Source of the DNA: an uncultured Pseudomonadales bacterium
Lineage (GTDB): Bacteria; Pseudomonadota; Gammaproteobacteria; Pseudomonadales; Pseudohongiellaceae
Assembly: GCA_943842505.1 (NCBI GenBank)
Contig: CALTDI010000021.1
Coordinates: 25,722-89,721 of the forward strand
DNA length: 64,000 nucleotides
Direction of reading: 5' to 3'
The position numbers were made by a program, and so were the translations under genes. The notes under the pieces were generated by a model. The model saw only the letters and a list, made by a program, of their open reading frames with translations. It did no database searches and was not told the DNA's origin. Shown here piece after piece: positions 45,654-55,811 of this stretch (position 1 is its first letter; each line of letters opens with the position of its first letter).

Positions 45654-47597
45654 ATGAGTTCGGCCGGCTCCGTCTTTTCATTCCGCAGTTTTAGATCGCG
45701 ACTCATCGTGTTCCTGCTGGGCCTGCTCATCCCGGTGCTCGGTGGTATCTTCTACTACGTCAACAGCAACAACACCGAGTACACCGAAGAGACTATCAAT
45801 ACCTATCTTGAGCTGGGCGCCGATGTCTTCGACTATACAAGAGAGCAACAGGCCTTCACCCTGCAGGCCATAACCAACAGTCTCACCTGGGACTTCGGCT
45901 TTCGCACCGCCTATGCGGCACAAGATCCGGCCACTCTGTTCGACGCGGCACTCAACGTGATGGACCGGTCCCTGGATAGCGCCGAGATGTTATTGATCGT
46001 CGATCTTGAGGGGCGCGTCATCATCGATACCGAGACCCAGGGTATGGAGATACTGAGCGGTTCCTGGCAACAACTGCTGTTTGATGCCGACGAGAGCGAA
46101 GAGGGGCGTTCCGAGATGATCATCGCCATCAATGGTCTGCCGTTTCAGGTGATTGCCTTACCCCTGTATCTGCCGCGTCAGGTTGCCTGGATAATCGGTG
46201 GCTTCGCCCTGGATCAGGAATTCGTCGATACAGTAAAAGAGACGACACTCTCCGATGTCAGCATCGTTAAGTTGGAACGAGGCGGCGATTCGTCCGCACA
46301 AGATCTTCAGGTCATAGTCTCCACCCTGGCCACAGAAGATCAGTCCGCGCTCGCCGCACAGATACAGTTTGATGATTCCACTATATCCGACCTGCAGCGC
46401 ATAAGAGCACCATCCCAGGATTACACCTCTCTGCTACGGCGTCTGTATGGCCAGAAGAGTGACCCTCTACAAGTATTCGCGGTTATCCAGCGCTCCTACG
46501 ATGAGAACAGTGAGAACGTTGTGCAGTTTCGTTCCCTGCTGATTCAGTTCTATCTGCTGGTGCTCGTCGTCAGCCTGCTCGCCGTCCTCTTCCTCGCGCG
46601 CTCCATTACTACCCCCATAACCAAACTCGCCGCCGTAGTAAAGAAGATAGAAGAGGGCGACTACGATCGCTCGGTGACGGTTCAGTCCGCAGATGAGATA
46701 GGCGAATTGGCAGACTCGGTTAATTCCATGGCCAGAGGCCTGGCGGAGAAGGAGAAGGTGCGCGACCTATTGGGCAAGGTCGTCTCACACCAGATCGCGG
46801 AGCAGCTGCTCAACAACCCTGTGGAGCTGGGTGGCGAAGAACGGGTGGCCACCATACTGTTCTCGGATATTCGCGGCTTCACCACCTTCTGCGAGGGCCT
46901 GCCTCCCAAGGAGGTGCTACAGGCTCTGAACAAGGTGCTCAGCACCATCAGCGATATCGTAGAGGCGCATCAGGGAGTCGTGGATAAATACAACGGTGAC
47001 GCGGTGATGGCCCTGTTCGGCGTGCCTATTAAGGGAGAGACGGATACCGACAACGCGATGCTCGCCCTGCTGGATATAGTTGCCGCTCTGGAGAAGATGG
47101 ATTCGGGTCTGTCAGCCTGCGTGGGGATCACAACGGGTGTCGTAGTCGCGGGTAACCTCGGTTCCAGCAATCGCATGAACTATTCGGTGATAGGCGACAC
47201 GGTAAACCTGGCTGCACGCTTGGAGGGCCTCACGCGCCTGTATGGCGTCTCCAATATTGTCAGCGAGGCGAGCAAGGATGATGCGCCAGGTTTTGCCTAC
47301 CGCGAGCTCGACATAGTCTGTGTGGCGGGCAAGTCGCAGTCGGTGCGTATCTTCGAGCTTCTGGGAGAGCCGGCGCAGCTAAGCGACGAGAAGAAAGAGG
47401 AGGTAGCCCTGTTCGCAGAGGCACTTCGTCAATACAGAGAACAGAATTGGAATGAAGCGGCCGAGATGTTTTCGCAACTCCAAACAAAATGCGACAATGC
47501 GCAACTGTGTCAGCTCTTTCTCGATCGCATCGAAAAATTTAGAGAAACCTCGCCCGGCCCCGATTGGCAGGGCGACTATGTATTTGATAGCAAATAG
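45654..47597 (+). CDS. Membrane adenylate/guanylate cyclase with extracytoplasmic sensor and HAMP domain
   Basis: Two TMs, HAMP (RSITTPITKLAAVVKKIEEGDYDRSV), class III cyclase core (ERVATILFSDIRGFTTFCEGL...VVDKYNGDAVMALFGVP). Confidence 0.9.
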   Translation: MSSAGSVFSFRSFRSRLIVFLLGLLIPVLGGIFYYVNSNNTEYTEETINTYLELGADVFDYTREQQAFTLQAITNSLTWDFGFRTAYAAQDPATLFDAALNVMDRSLDSAEMLLIVDLEGRVIIDTETQGMEILSGSWQQLLFDADESEEGRSEMIIAINGLPFQVIALPLYLPRQVAWIIGGFALDQEFVDTVKETTLSDVSIVKLERGGDSSAQDLQVIVSTLATEDQSALAAQIQFDDSTISDLQRIRAPSQDYTSLLRRLYGQKSDPLQVFAVIQRSYDENSENVVQFRSLLIQFYLLVLVVSLLAVLFLARSITTPITKLAAVVKKIEEGDYDRSVTVQSADEIGELADSVNSMARGLAEKEKVRDLLGKVVSHQIAEQLLNNPVELGGEERVATILFSDIRGFTTFCEGLPPKEVLQALNKVLSTISDIVEAHQGVVDKYNGDAVMALFGVPIKGETDTDNAMLALLDIVAALEKMDSGLSACVGITTGVVVAGNLGSSNRMNYSVIGDTVNLAARLEGLTRLYGVSNIVSEASKDDAPGFAYRELDIVCVAGKSQSVRIFELLGEPAQLSDEKKEEVALFAEALRQYREQNWNEAAEMFSQLQTKCDNAQLCQLFLDRIEKFRETSPGPDWQGDYVFDSK

Positions 47598-47778
47598 CGA
47601 GAGAAGAGCGGGAATAGGGCTAAAAAAGAGCAAGATAAGAACGAGAGCAGAACGAGACAGCGCAGAACGAGAATAGAACTACAGATTAACGAGAATATAA
47701 GGAACAAAGAACATGAGCAACGAGCTTGCTTAGCGAAATAGCCAAAGCCCGAGCGCTGCTTTTAAAATACTCATACAG

Positions 47779-49059
47779 TTGAACCCCAAACTTTTGGAAC
47801 CCGCAATGAAATTGATCAAACCCTTTCGAGGTCTTCGACCAAGTCGTGAACTCGCAGCGAAAGTTGCCTCACATCCCTATGACGTTCTCAATAGAGAAGA
47901 GGCGTTCGAACTTGCCAAGGACAATCCCCTCAGCTTTCTGCATATCAACAAGCCCGAGGTCGACATGGATGCCTCGGTGGATGTGCATGATCAATCGGTG
48001 TATGCGAAGGGCCGAGAGAATCTAGACAGATTTCAGGCAGAAGGCACGTTACAGCAAGACAGCGAAGAGACACTCTACGTCTACAAGCAGGTCATGGGAG
48101 ACCACGAGCAGGTGGGTCTGGTCGCGATAGCGTCAGTCGACGCCTTCGAGAACAACCTGATCAAGAAGCATGAGTTCACCCGCCCGGAGAAAGAAGACGA
48201 CAGGGTGAATCACATGGTCGCCCTGGATGCGCAGGTGGGCCCGGTGTTTCTAACCTATAAGGCGCACGCCGAGGTGGATGCCCTGATCGCCAAGGTAACC
48301 GCTACTGAAGCAGAATATGACTTCGTGGCGGACGACGGCACCCGACACGTATTCTGGGTAGTCGAAGACCTAACACTCTCCGCAGACATAGAGGCGGCGT
48401 TCTCCCAGGTGCCTCATCTGTATGTTGCCGACGGCCACCATCGCTCGGCCGCCGCCTCGCGGGTTAAACATCTGCGTCAGAAGCAGAATCCGGATCATAC
48501 GGGTGATGAATCCTATAACTACTTCCTGGTTGTTCTATTTCCGGACAACCAGATGCAGATTCTAGACTACAACCGTCTGGTTAAAGATCTTCACGGAGCC
48601 GACAGCGCGAGCTTCCTGGAAAAGCTGAGTGCCAATTTCGATATAGAGAAGTTGGATCTAGACGCGGCAAAGCCGGGCGTGGCCAGAGAGTTTGCGCTGT
48701 ACCTCGACAAGCAATGGTACAAGTTGCGCAGCAATGAAAACCTGGTCTCGAAGATAGACGAGCAGGATCCGGTGGGCAGTCTGGATGTGAGCATACTGCA
48801 AGACTTCGTATTCACGCCGCTTTTGGATATCGTAGATCAGCGTACAGATAAGCGTGTCGACTTCGTTGGAGGTATTAGAGGCTTTGCTGAGCTGGAGAAG
48901 AGGGTGGATTCCGGTGACTGGGCCGCGGCGTTTGCGTTATACCCAACTTCAATTGAAAGTTTAATGGCTATCGCCGATGCCGATGAAGTAATGCCACCGA
49001 AATCGACCTGGTTCGAACCGAAACTAAAGAGCGGCCTGGTAGTCCACAAGCTGGACTAG
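47779..49059 (+). CDS. DUF1015 family protein
   Basis: KPFRGLRPSRELAAKVASHPYDVLNREEAFELAKDNPLSFLHINKPEVD...LYVADGHHRSAAA. Confidence 0.9.
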   Translation: MNPKLLEPAMKLIKPFRGLRPSRELAAKVASHPYDVLNREEAFELAKDNPLSFLHINKPEVDMDASVDVHDQSVYAKGRENLDRFQAEGTLQQDSEETLYVYKQVMGDHEQVGLVAIASVDAFENNLIKKHEFTRPEKEDDRVNHMVALDAQVGPVFLTYKAHAEVDALIAKVTATEAEYDFVADDGTRHVFWVVEDLTLSADIEAAFSQVPHLYVADGHHRSAAASRVKHLRQKQNPDHTGDESYNYFLVVLFPDNQMQILDYNRLVKDLHGADSASFLEKLSANFDIEKLDLDAAKPGVAREFALYLDKQWYKLRSNENLVSKIDEQDPVGSLDVSILQDFVFTPLLDIVDQRTDKRVDFVGGIRGFAELEKRVDSGDWAAAFALYPTSIESLMAIADADEVMPPKSTWFEPKLKSGLVVHKLD

Positions 49060-49471
49060 CACTGCCTAGTCGGAAAAGGGGTTGCCTAGCCCTTGGCTGG
49101 GCAACATTCCTGCATGCAGAGCTCATTCGCCTTGAGGGGAAGGCCGTCCCTCCACGCACTGTTCCTGAAGTTCAGACGCAGGCAGAGGTAGTGCATAAAT
49201 GCTTCGGCCAGCTTCTGTTTGGTTTCGCTTAGAAATTTCATGCTTTCGTCTCTGTTTTGCTCAATTTCGTGTATTGCTGCTCTATGTGCTTATTAAACGC
49301 TCAAAGTTCTAAAAAGGTTTACAGGAACCCGAGCAATTACTTGAAAAGAATCCCAAATACGTTCCCAGGCTCTGCTTCTGACCTAAATTACCCACCGAAC
49401 TGCATAAAGCGATAGGGCTGCCGCCAGAACACTATCGTCTAGGCTGATTCTCATGCCTCCAAAACAAAACA

Positions 49472-49498
49472 GGGCGCCACGCTCAAGCAGTGGCGCCC
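49472..49498 (-). terminator. Intrinsic terminator of hsp20 (minus strand)
   Basis: GGGCGCCAC...GTGGCGCCC perfect 9-bp stem; minus-strand T-rich tail (TGTTTTGTTTTGG) at 49461-49471. Confidence 0.85.
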
Positions 49499-49552
49499 CG
49501 GAGTTACTCCTAGATGCCAGCTAATCAACGCTAGCGTCTATATAGAACGTCA

Positions 49553-50044
49553 TTAGGCGACATTCTGATTGTTCACATCGATAAGTGCAGCCTTCTCGCT
49601 GCCGATAGTGATCTTCTTCGGCTTCATGGCCTCCGGAATCTCACGAATCAGCTCGATATAGAGCAGGCCATTGGCCAGGCGCGCGCCAGTGACCTCGACA
49701 TGGTCGGCCAGCTGAAAGCGGCGCTCAAAATTGCGCGCTGCGATGCCCTGATGCAGGTAGTTGCGAGCGCCTGGCTCCTCGCCAGCCTTCTTGCCGACAA
49801 CCGTCAGCGTGCCTTTCTCGGTCTGAATATCCATCTCCTCTTCCAGAAAGCCAGCCACAGCCATAGTAATTTGGTATTTATCCTTATCCAGCAACTCGAT
49901 GTTGTAGGGAGGGTAGCTCGTCTGATTGGTATCGCCGCGATTTACAGAGTCCAGCAGCGAAGAGAGGTGGTCAAAGCCAACAGTGGAGCGGTATAGGGGT
50001 GAAAAGTCTAAAGTACGCATAGTCATATCCTTCCTTTTAAGCAA
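49553..50044 (-). CDS. Small heat shock protein (Hsp20/IbpA-like)
   Basis: MTMRTLDFSPLYRSTVGFDHLSSLLD...YPPYNIELLDKDKYQITMAVAGF...LHQGIAARNFERRFQLADHVEV; likely start is the internal Met (MTMRTLD). Confidence 0.95.
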   Translation of the reverse strand: MLKRKDMTMRTLDFSPLYRSTVGFDHLSSLLDSVNRGDTNQTSYPPYNIELLDKDKYQITMAVAGFLEEEMDIQTEKGTLTVVGKKAGEEPGARNYLHQGIAARNFERRFQLADHVEVTGARLANGLLYIELIREIPEAMKPKKITIGSEKAALIDVNNQNVA

Positions 50045-50203
50045 TATGTTTTAAGTGAATTCGCCCATCGAATCGATCGGGCGGCGAGCAAGCCTCGGTT
50101 GAGCGCCTGCTACAAGAATAAATATGGGGATGTGATTAGGGTTTTCAAGGAGTTAAGGGTGCTCAGCCGGAGTCTGCCCCTTACTAACTGAATATAAACA
50201 AGT

Positions 50204-50401
50204 TTATTGTATTTGTACGAAAGCGCTGCGCCCAATTGCATGGTAGTCGATGCCCAGAATTTCGAGGAGAGCAGGGTCGTAGAGGTTGCGGCCATCGAAG
50301 ATAAGCGGGTGATTGAGCGAAGGTTTGATGGTATCGAAGTCTGGTGCGCGGAAATGCTGCCATCCGTTACAGATTACCGTAGCATCGGCGCCTTGCTGCA
50401 C
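50204..50401 (-). pseudogene. C-terminal remnant of UDP-glucose/nucleotide-sugar 6-dehydrogenase
   Basis: GADATVICNGWQHFRAPDFDTIKPSLNHPLIFDGRNLYDPALLEILGIDYHAIGR matches the Ugd C-terminus; no remainder of the gene upstream. Confidence 0.85.
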
Positions 50402-50407
50402 ATTCTC

Positions 50408-51294
50408 ACAATTCTTCCGTGCTCTTGCAGGCTGGGCTGTGGCTCTTTTTAAGTGTAGGCCATTTGTTTTTGAACTCAGGGATATTTGGCCGGATTCTTC
50501 AGAGGCTGTTGGTGCCGCTAAGAACCTTCAGACTTATTAGAACGTTGGAGAAGATTGAGCTTCTTCTGCACCGTTGCGCGGCGTTGATGGTCTCGGTCAC
50601 ACATTCATGCAAGATTGAGTTAGTCGAAAGAGGCGTGCCGACTGAGATGATAGCAGTGATTCTTAACGGGGTTGGCTGCCACTCTATCTTCCACAAGAGA
50701 AAGATGACGCGCTAGCCGTTCAATATGACCTGCAGGATAATTTCGTAGTGGGTTATGTGAGTACCCGCAGGATGGCGCATGGGCTTGATAGGCTACTAGA
50801 GGCAAACACTATGCTCGAAGACGATGGTGTGTCTTTCTTTTCGCTGGAGATGGGGCGAGGGCTTAAAAGCTTGCCAGGAACGTGCAAGAAAGGAAACTAG
50901 GCAATGTTGTGATGATGGGGCGAGAACCCAAAGAAAAGGTGTCGGCCCTCTGATCGCTTTCCGATGTTTCTACTATACGCTTAAAGAGTACAGTGCTATT
51001 GAGTAAGGTTATCCCATCGAAGCTATTCGAAAGTTTCGCCATGGGCTTCCTGCTGCAACTGGAGTGCCCGAAGGTGAGGCAACATCCTTGGCGACTAAAT
51101 ATCAGGGCGGCATTGTCTCTGAGCCCGAGAATGCGCGGCAGCTCTGTGGGGTGATTGAGAAGCTCAATAGTGATCGTGACCTGCTGGGGCAGTTTGCCGG
51201 CAACTACGAAATAGTAGCCAAGGAGTTCGATCGGAAGAGCTTGTCACGTAAGATGTTCAAAGAGTTGCAGGGTTTGACTGTTAGCCAGCGATAG
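50408..51294 (+). pseudogene. Family 4 glycosyltransferase remnant with multiple frameshifts
   Basis: Fragments in different frames: FFRALAGWAVALFKCRPFVFELRDIWPDSSEAVGAAKN; RTLEKIELLLHRCAALMVSVTHSCKIELVERGVPTEMIAVILNGV; DNFVVGYVSTRRMAHGLDRLLEA; VIPSKLFESFAMGF; EGEATSLATKYQGGIVSEPENARQLCGVIEKLN. Confidence 0.8.
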
Positions 51295-51422
51295 ATAGAG
51301 GCATGATGGGGATTACATTCGTAGCTCATTCGGGCTTACGCTATACTTGTACCTTATTCACCAGCACGCTTCTGTTGCGCAAGCTGGGGGATTTAATTTG
51401 ATTTTAGATAGAGACTCAAACT

Positions 51423-52715
51423 TTGGCCTTTAATAAATTCCAAGACTTCCTGGGCGGCCTAGTCGCTCGCCAACGTGACCGTTTCTCCAAGAACGGTGCT
51501 CCCGATATTGATGACTTGCTGGATCGTCTAATGGGCAACATCGGCGAGGTGTCTGCCATCGTCGCCGCGCGTGAGTTGCTGGATGTGTATAAAGGTCTGG
51601 GCGATGAAGGTAAGAAGGAGTTTTTCTTCAACATAGAACAAAACTTCAATGCAGCGCCAGCCAGCGTTAAGCTGGCATTCGATACCTATGATGCTGACCC
51701 TAGCAGTACTAACCTGAATCGCCTCTATCATGCAGCTGAACCGCGCCGCGTAGAGTTGCTACGGCGCTTGAATCAGACCCCTGGTGCAACACACGACCTG
51801 GTGGGTATACGCAAAGATCTGCTTGGTCTGCTGCGCGATCACCCCGAGTTGTCTGCTGTTGATGAAAACTTCATGCACCTGTTTTGTTCTTGGTTCAGCC
51901 GGGGTTTCTTATTGCTGCAGACTATTGACTGGTCTACGTCGGCGGCTATTCTTAATCGCATCATTCGCTATGAGGCGGTGCACGCGATTAAAGACTGGGA
52001 CGACCTGCGTAGTCGTGTGGATAGGCCGAACCGGCGTTGTTTCGCTTTCTTTCATCCGGCACTGACGGATGAGCCGCTTATCTTTGTTGAGGTGGCGCTG
52101 AGTAATGAGATTCCTGGCTCTATCGATTCGATATTGAATGACGAGGCGGAAGGAGATGTCGACACAACAAAATTTACTACCGCTACATTCTATAGCATTA
52201 GTAACTGTCAGCCGGGCCTGAAGAATATCTCCTTCGGTAACTTCCTCATTAAGCAGGTGGTGCAGGAGCTGAAGGCGGACTTTCCGTCTATTAAGCAGTT
52301 TGTGACGCTGTCTCCTATCCCTGGCTTTAAACGCTGGCTGGATAGCGATACGGAAGAGGACAGTGCCGACCTGGTCGAGTTGAAGGCGCAGATGCGCTCT
52401 CTGGATATCGTTGTGGACAATGTGGCCGAGCACGAGGAGGCTATACGCAAGCTTGTGTTGAACTATCTGCTGTTAGCAAAGAGGGGGAAATATCCCCTGG
52501 ACCCGGTCGCTCGATTCCACTTAGGCAATGGAGCACAGGTGCATCAGATCCACGCATCGGCTGATTTAAGCGACAAGGGCCTCGCTCAATCCTATGGGGT
52601 GATGGTCAATTATCTCTATGATCTGGGTTATATAGAGCGCAATCATGAGCAGTACGTCACCGAGGGCAATATCGAGTTCAATGACAAGTTGAAGAGTTCA
52701 CTACTCAAAGGCTAG
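51423..52715 (+). CDS. Malonyl-CoA decarboxylase
   Basis: 430 aa; CFAFFHPALTDEPLIFVEVALSNEIPGSIDSIL...TTATFYSISNCQPGLKNISFGNFLIKQVV...TLSPIPGFKRWL. Confidence 0.93.
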   Translation: MAFNKFQDFLGGLVARQRDRFSKNGAPDIDDLLDRLMGNIGEVSAIVAARELLDVYKGLGDEGKKEFFFNIEQNFNAAPASVKLAFDTYDADPSSTNLNRLYHAAEPRRVELLRRLNQTPGATHDLVGIRKDLLGLLRDHPELSAVDENFMHLFCSWFSRGFLLLQTIDWSTSAAILNRIIRYEAVHAIKDWDDLRSRVDRPNRRCFAFFHPALTDEPLIFVEVALSNEIPGSIDSILNDEAEGDVDTTKFTTATFYSISNCQPGLKNISFGNFLIKQVVQELKADFPSIKQFVTLSPIPGFKRWLDSDTEEDSADLVELKAQMRSLDIVVDNVAEHEEAIRKLVLNYLLLAKRGKYPLDPVARFHLGNGAQVHQIHASADLSDKGLAQSYGVMVNYLYDLGYIERNHEQYVTEGNIEFNDKLKSSLLKG

Positions 52716-53023
52716 GTGCAGTCCTGGCCTTTTTCCTTTCCTGCTCTTTCTTTCTCCCTCCTCCCTCTGTTTTCCTGCCTATACCCATATTCCAGATACG
52801 TCGCTATTTTCTCACAGGCGGAGTAGACCCCTGTCCAATACCCTGTGTGCAAGATTCTAATAAAACCTTTATAAAACAGTATGATATCTAATATTCTTCT
52901 TTTCCTGATCGCAGCAGAGGGAAGACCTGGAGCTGCATCTTTTTGCACAGCGTAAAGCTGATATACTTCCGTCTCGGCATCTATCACACCAACTAACACA
53001 GCAACCTGCAGCGCCCCCAGACA

Positions 53024-54334
53024 ATGACGCCTGATGACAAGCCCACACAAACCACCCTCTCTCCACAGGACGTGTTCAGCTCCTCGGAGCTAGACCAGTT
53101 GTGCCAGCGGATTATCGCCAGCGGCATATTAGGCAGGTCCAAGCACTATTCGGCGATGCTGGAGTATCTGGTTAAGTGCTCTGCCCAGAACCGGCAGCCG
53201 AAAGAGATTGATCTGGCTACGGATGTTCTCGGTAAGGATGGTGATTTCGATGTGTCGGTGGACTCATCGGTGCGTGTCTATGTGCATCAGTTGCGTAAGA
53301 AGCTTAGTGCCTATTACGAGCAGAACGAACTGGATGCTGCCTACAGGTTAGTCATCCCTAAGGGGAGCTATTCGTTAGCAGCGATCGCCACTACTCCTGT
53401 GGTCAAGCCCGCGAGCTTCTCTTTTACCAAGTTTGGCGTGAGCAACTCCTTGCTGCTGGCGGTAGTCGTTCTGCTTGCGGCGAATCTCTTGTACATGTCC
53501 AGCAGACAGGGCGAGGAGAGCGGGGCGCCCTCACAAGTTGCCGCGACACACCCAGTCTGGGATACGGTGTTGGGCGACGATCAACCTATATTATTAGTTA
53601 TGGGAGATTACTATATCTTTGGTGAGCTAAACGCCAATGGCAATGTCGCCAGGATGGTTCGCGAGTTTAATGTGAACTCGCGTAGTGATCTGGAAGATCT
53701 GCAGTTTAGCGATATTGAGCATACCGAAAACTATCTGGATCTTGATTTGAGCTATATGCCGGAGGGTAGTGCCTATGCGCTGGCGAAGATAGTCCCGCTT
53801 CTGCAGAACGGTGGCAAGTCGGTAAACATAACGATGATGTCCGATCTAACCTCTGCGGATATTCGCAGCAACCACATCGTCTATATCGGTTATATCAGCG
53901 CGCTGGACAAGCTAACGAGCATGACCTTTGCCGGCTCAGGCCTGCGTATCGGTCGCAGCTACGATGAGTTATTCAATACCAAGACGGCAGAGTATTTCAC
54001 CAGTGATGCTGGGTTGCCAGAGGAAGGTGACCCGTTTAGGGATTACGGGATGTTTGCAACCTTTCCGGCGAGCATCGATACCCAGGTGGTTCTCATAGCA
54101 GGTATGCGCGATGCGGGCCTGATGCATACGGCGCAGGCGGTATCGAATACCTTGGCTCTCGATGAATTAGTCGTATCGATTGATAGCGATACAGATGAGG
54201 CTCTCGCGAGTTTCGAAGCGGTGTACGAGGTGTTTGGTGTGGACAGGCTGAATTTTGATGCGAATCTGGTTTACAGCAACTTGCTCGATGCGAAGCAGAT
54301 CTGGGCCTCGCCTCAGGCTAGCCGTTTAGACTAG
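53024..54334 (+). CDS. Membrane-tethered winged-helix-type regulator-like protein
   Basis: N-terminal SSELDQLCQRIIASGILGRSKHYSAMLEYLV...VDSSVRVYVHQLRKKLSAYYE...YRLVIPKGSYSL; TM SNSLLLAVVVLLAANLLYM; large C-terminal domain. Confidence 0.65.
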   Translation: MTPDDKPTQTTLSPQDVFSSSELDQLCQRIIASGILGRSKHYSAMLEYLVKCSAQNRQPKEIDLATDVLGKDGDFDVSVDSSVRVYVHQLRKKLSAYYEQNELDAAYRLVIPKGSYSLAAIATTPVVKPASFSFTKFGVSNSLLLAVVVLLAANLLYMSSRQGEESGAPSQVAATHPVWDTVLGDDQPILLVMGDYYIFGELNANGNVARMVREFNVNSRSDLEDLQFSDIEHTENYLDLDLSYMPEGSAYALAKIVPLLQNGGKSVNITMMSDLTSADIRSNHIVYIGYISALDKLTSMTFAGSGLRIGRSYDELFNTKTAEYFTSDAGLPEEGDPFRDYGMFATFPASIDTQVVLIAGMRDAGLMHTAQAVSNTLALDELVVSIDSDTDEALASFEAVYEVFGVDRLNFDANLVYSNLLDAKQIWASPQASRLD

Positions 54335-54345
54335 CTCTGATCTTT

Positions 54346-54385
54346 CCTTTTCCCTTTTTTTTTCTCTCTCTCTCTCTCTTCCTGT
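54346..54385. repeat. CT-rich microsatellite
   Basis: ttcctttttccctttttttttctctctctctctctcttcctg-type tract soon after the stop at 54334. Confidence 0.85.
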
Positions 54386-54425
54386 TCTTTGTCCTGATTT
54401 GCGCTTTAGGGCACTGTCAGGCTAA

Positions 54426-54860
54426 TCAGACGATCTTGTTCGCTCTAACGGCGCTGCGTCTTGCCTTGACTGCCTTCGCCTTGGCCTGATCGTCGCCGTA
54501 CTTGTTGATCGAGAAGTACGCATTCTTCTGCTTTCTCTTCACGCCTTTGCCTTCCTGCCAGGTTGCCACCCAGGAATGATCTTTCTCTGAATAGCTAACG
54601 CCGATCTCGCCGGAGCTGTTCAGTGGCGATACCTTGCGCGGGCTGAACTTCGCGTAGGGCCAGTTAGTGCCATAGATCTTCTTGCCTTCAATATCTCGCT
54701 TCTTCTTTGCTGCGGCTATGGCCTTGGTCTTGCCGCCATATTTCTTGAAGGGGAAGGACTGCTGGAAGCTCTTGCTGTCGTATTTAATACGAACCCAGGC
54801 GCAGTTTGTGCCGCGGGATTCGATGATGCTGATGTGGTGTAGTGCGCTTAGTCTTTTCAC
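54426..54860 (-). CDS. AP2-domain-like small basic protein (two repeats)
   Basis: GVSYSEKDHSWVATWQEGKGVKRKQKNAYFSINKYGDDQAKAKAVKARR plus a related upstream half NCAWVRIKYDSKSFQQSFPFKKYGGKTKAIAAAKKKRD. Confidence 0.65.
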   Translation of the reverse strand: MKRLSALHHISIIESRGTNCAWVRIKYDSKSFQQSFPFKKYGGKTKAIAAAKKKRDIEGKKIYGTNWPYAKFSPRKVSPLNSSGEIGVSYSEKDHSWVATWQEGKGVKRKQKNAYFSINKYGDDQAKAKAVKARRSAVRANKIV

Positions 54861-55147
54861 GAGAACCTCTCTTCGATCTAGTTTTTCCGTCGCATCGCAA
54901 TGACTGCTCAGAATGCTTTGTATCTAAACCTGAATAATAGTACAGCCGGAACAGCAGTGTTATGCCTTCAGCGGAAGGCTGTGACTCGGTTCTTATTGTC
55001 GGGCTCTGAAAACGCTGTAAAACACGAGTGACAATAAGGCAAGTGGGTAAAACCGGGAACGTATGAGCAAAGTGTACACCCATATTTAAAGGGCGGCTAG
55101 TTCAAGAGATTGTCATAAACGTTCGAGTCAGGACAAAGGATGGCTTG

Positions 55148-55375
55148 TTAGGCGTGGGACGCCATATGCTGGATTACGCCTGGCTTTCGACTCTCTACCT
55201 TGTCTATGCTGTAGTCGTAGTTGGCAGCGCTAGGGTCGATATCCTTGGCCTCATCGATCGCGGCGGACAGATCCGCCTGTGCGGCCTGCTTGGTGAGGTA
55301 AGGCCCCGAAATCTTGACCTGCAAGCTCGGCTCGTTTGGAGCGGTCGCTACGATGTAAAAATTCTTTGAATCCAC
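55148..55375 (-). CDS. Hypothetical protein
   Basis: 75 aa ORF MDSKNFYIVATAPNEPSLQVKISGPYLTKQAAQADLSAAIDEAKDIDPSAANYDYSIDKVESRKPGVIQHMASHA; weak coding evidence. Confidence 0.4.
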   Translation of the reverse strand: MDSKNFYIVATAPNEPSLQVKISGPYLTKQAAQADLSAAIDEAKDIDPSAANYDYSIDKVESRKPGVIQHMASHA

Positions 55376-55811
55376 TGTTTCTATTCCACCTGCCTGCTGG
55401 CAGATATATCAAACTATAATGATCTTGGTTCTGCTCCAGAGCTCGCTGTGGCACTGGCTGTAAGCACTATACGGGGTCTATCGGCCGCGTATTAAAAACC
55501 AAGAGTGCCTGTAATACAAGATCGGATGAATACTATTTTTCTTGCTCTCATTCCCGCTATTTTCCGCCAGGAATAAGACCAGAATCGCGAAGCATAAACC
55601 TCGACTCGCAAGGCTGTTGCGTCCCCCGTCACAAAACCGATCTTTAGCTGTAACAGGGCCTGTTGCCTATAAATACGCCCAAATAAGTCGGTTTGGATCT
55701 AGAATGAGTGCGCAGCTGCATTAAGCCCGAGCGCGGGCGCTGCATTTAACATAAAATGACGTAAATTCAATTAGCTACAGCGATTAGTTTATAACTCCTG
55801 ACAGGCGAAAG

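Noticed and set aside
50204-51294. Mobile element as cause of the polysaccharide-locus breakage
   Set aside because: No transposase fragment, terminal inverted repeats or target duplications were visible at the junction.
51909-52433. 174-aa minus-strand ORF
   Set aside because: Antisense to the malonyl-CoA decarboxylase gene.
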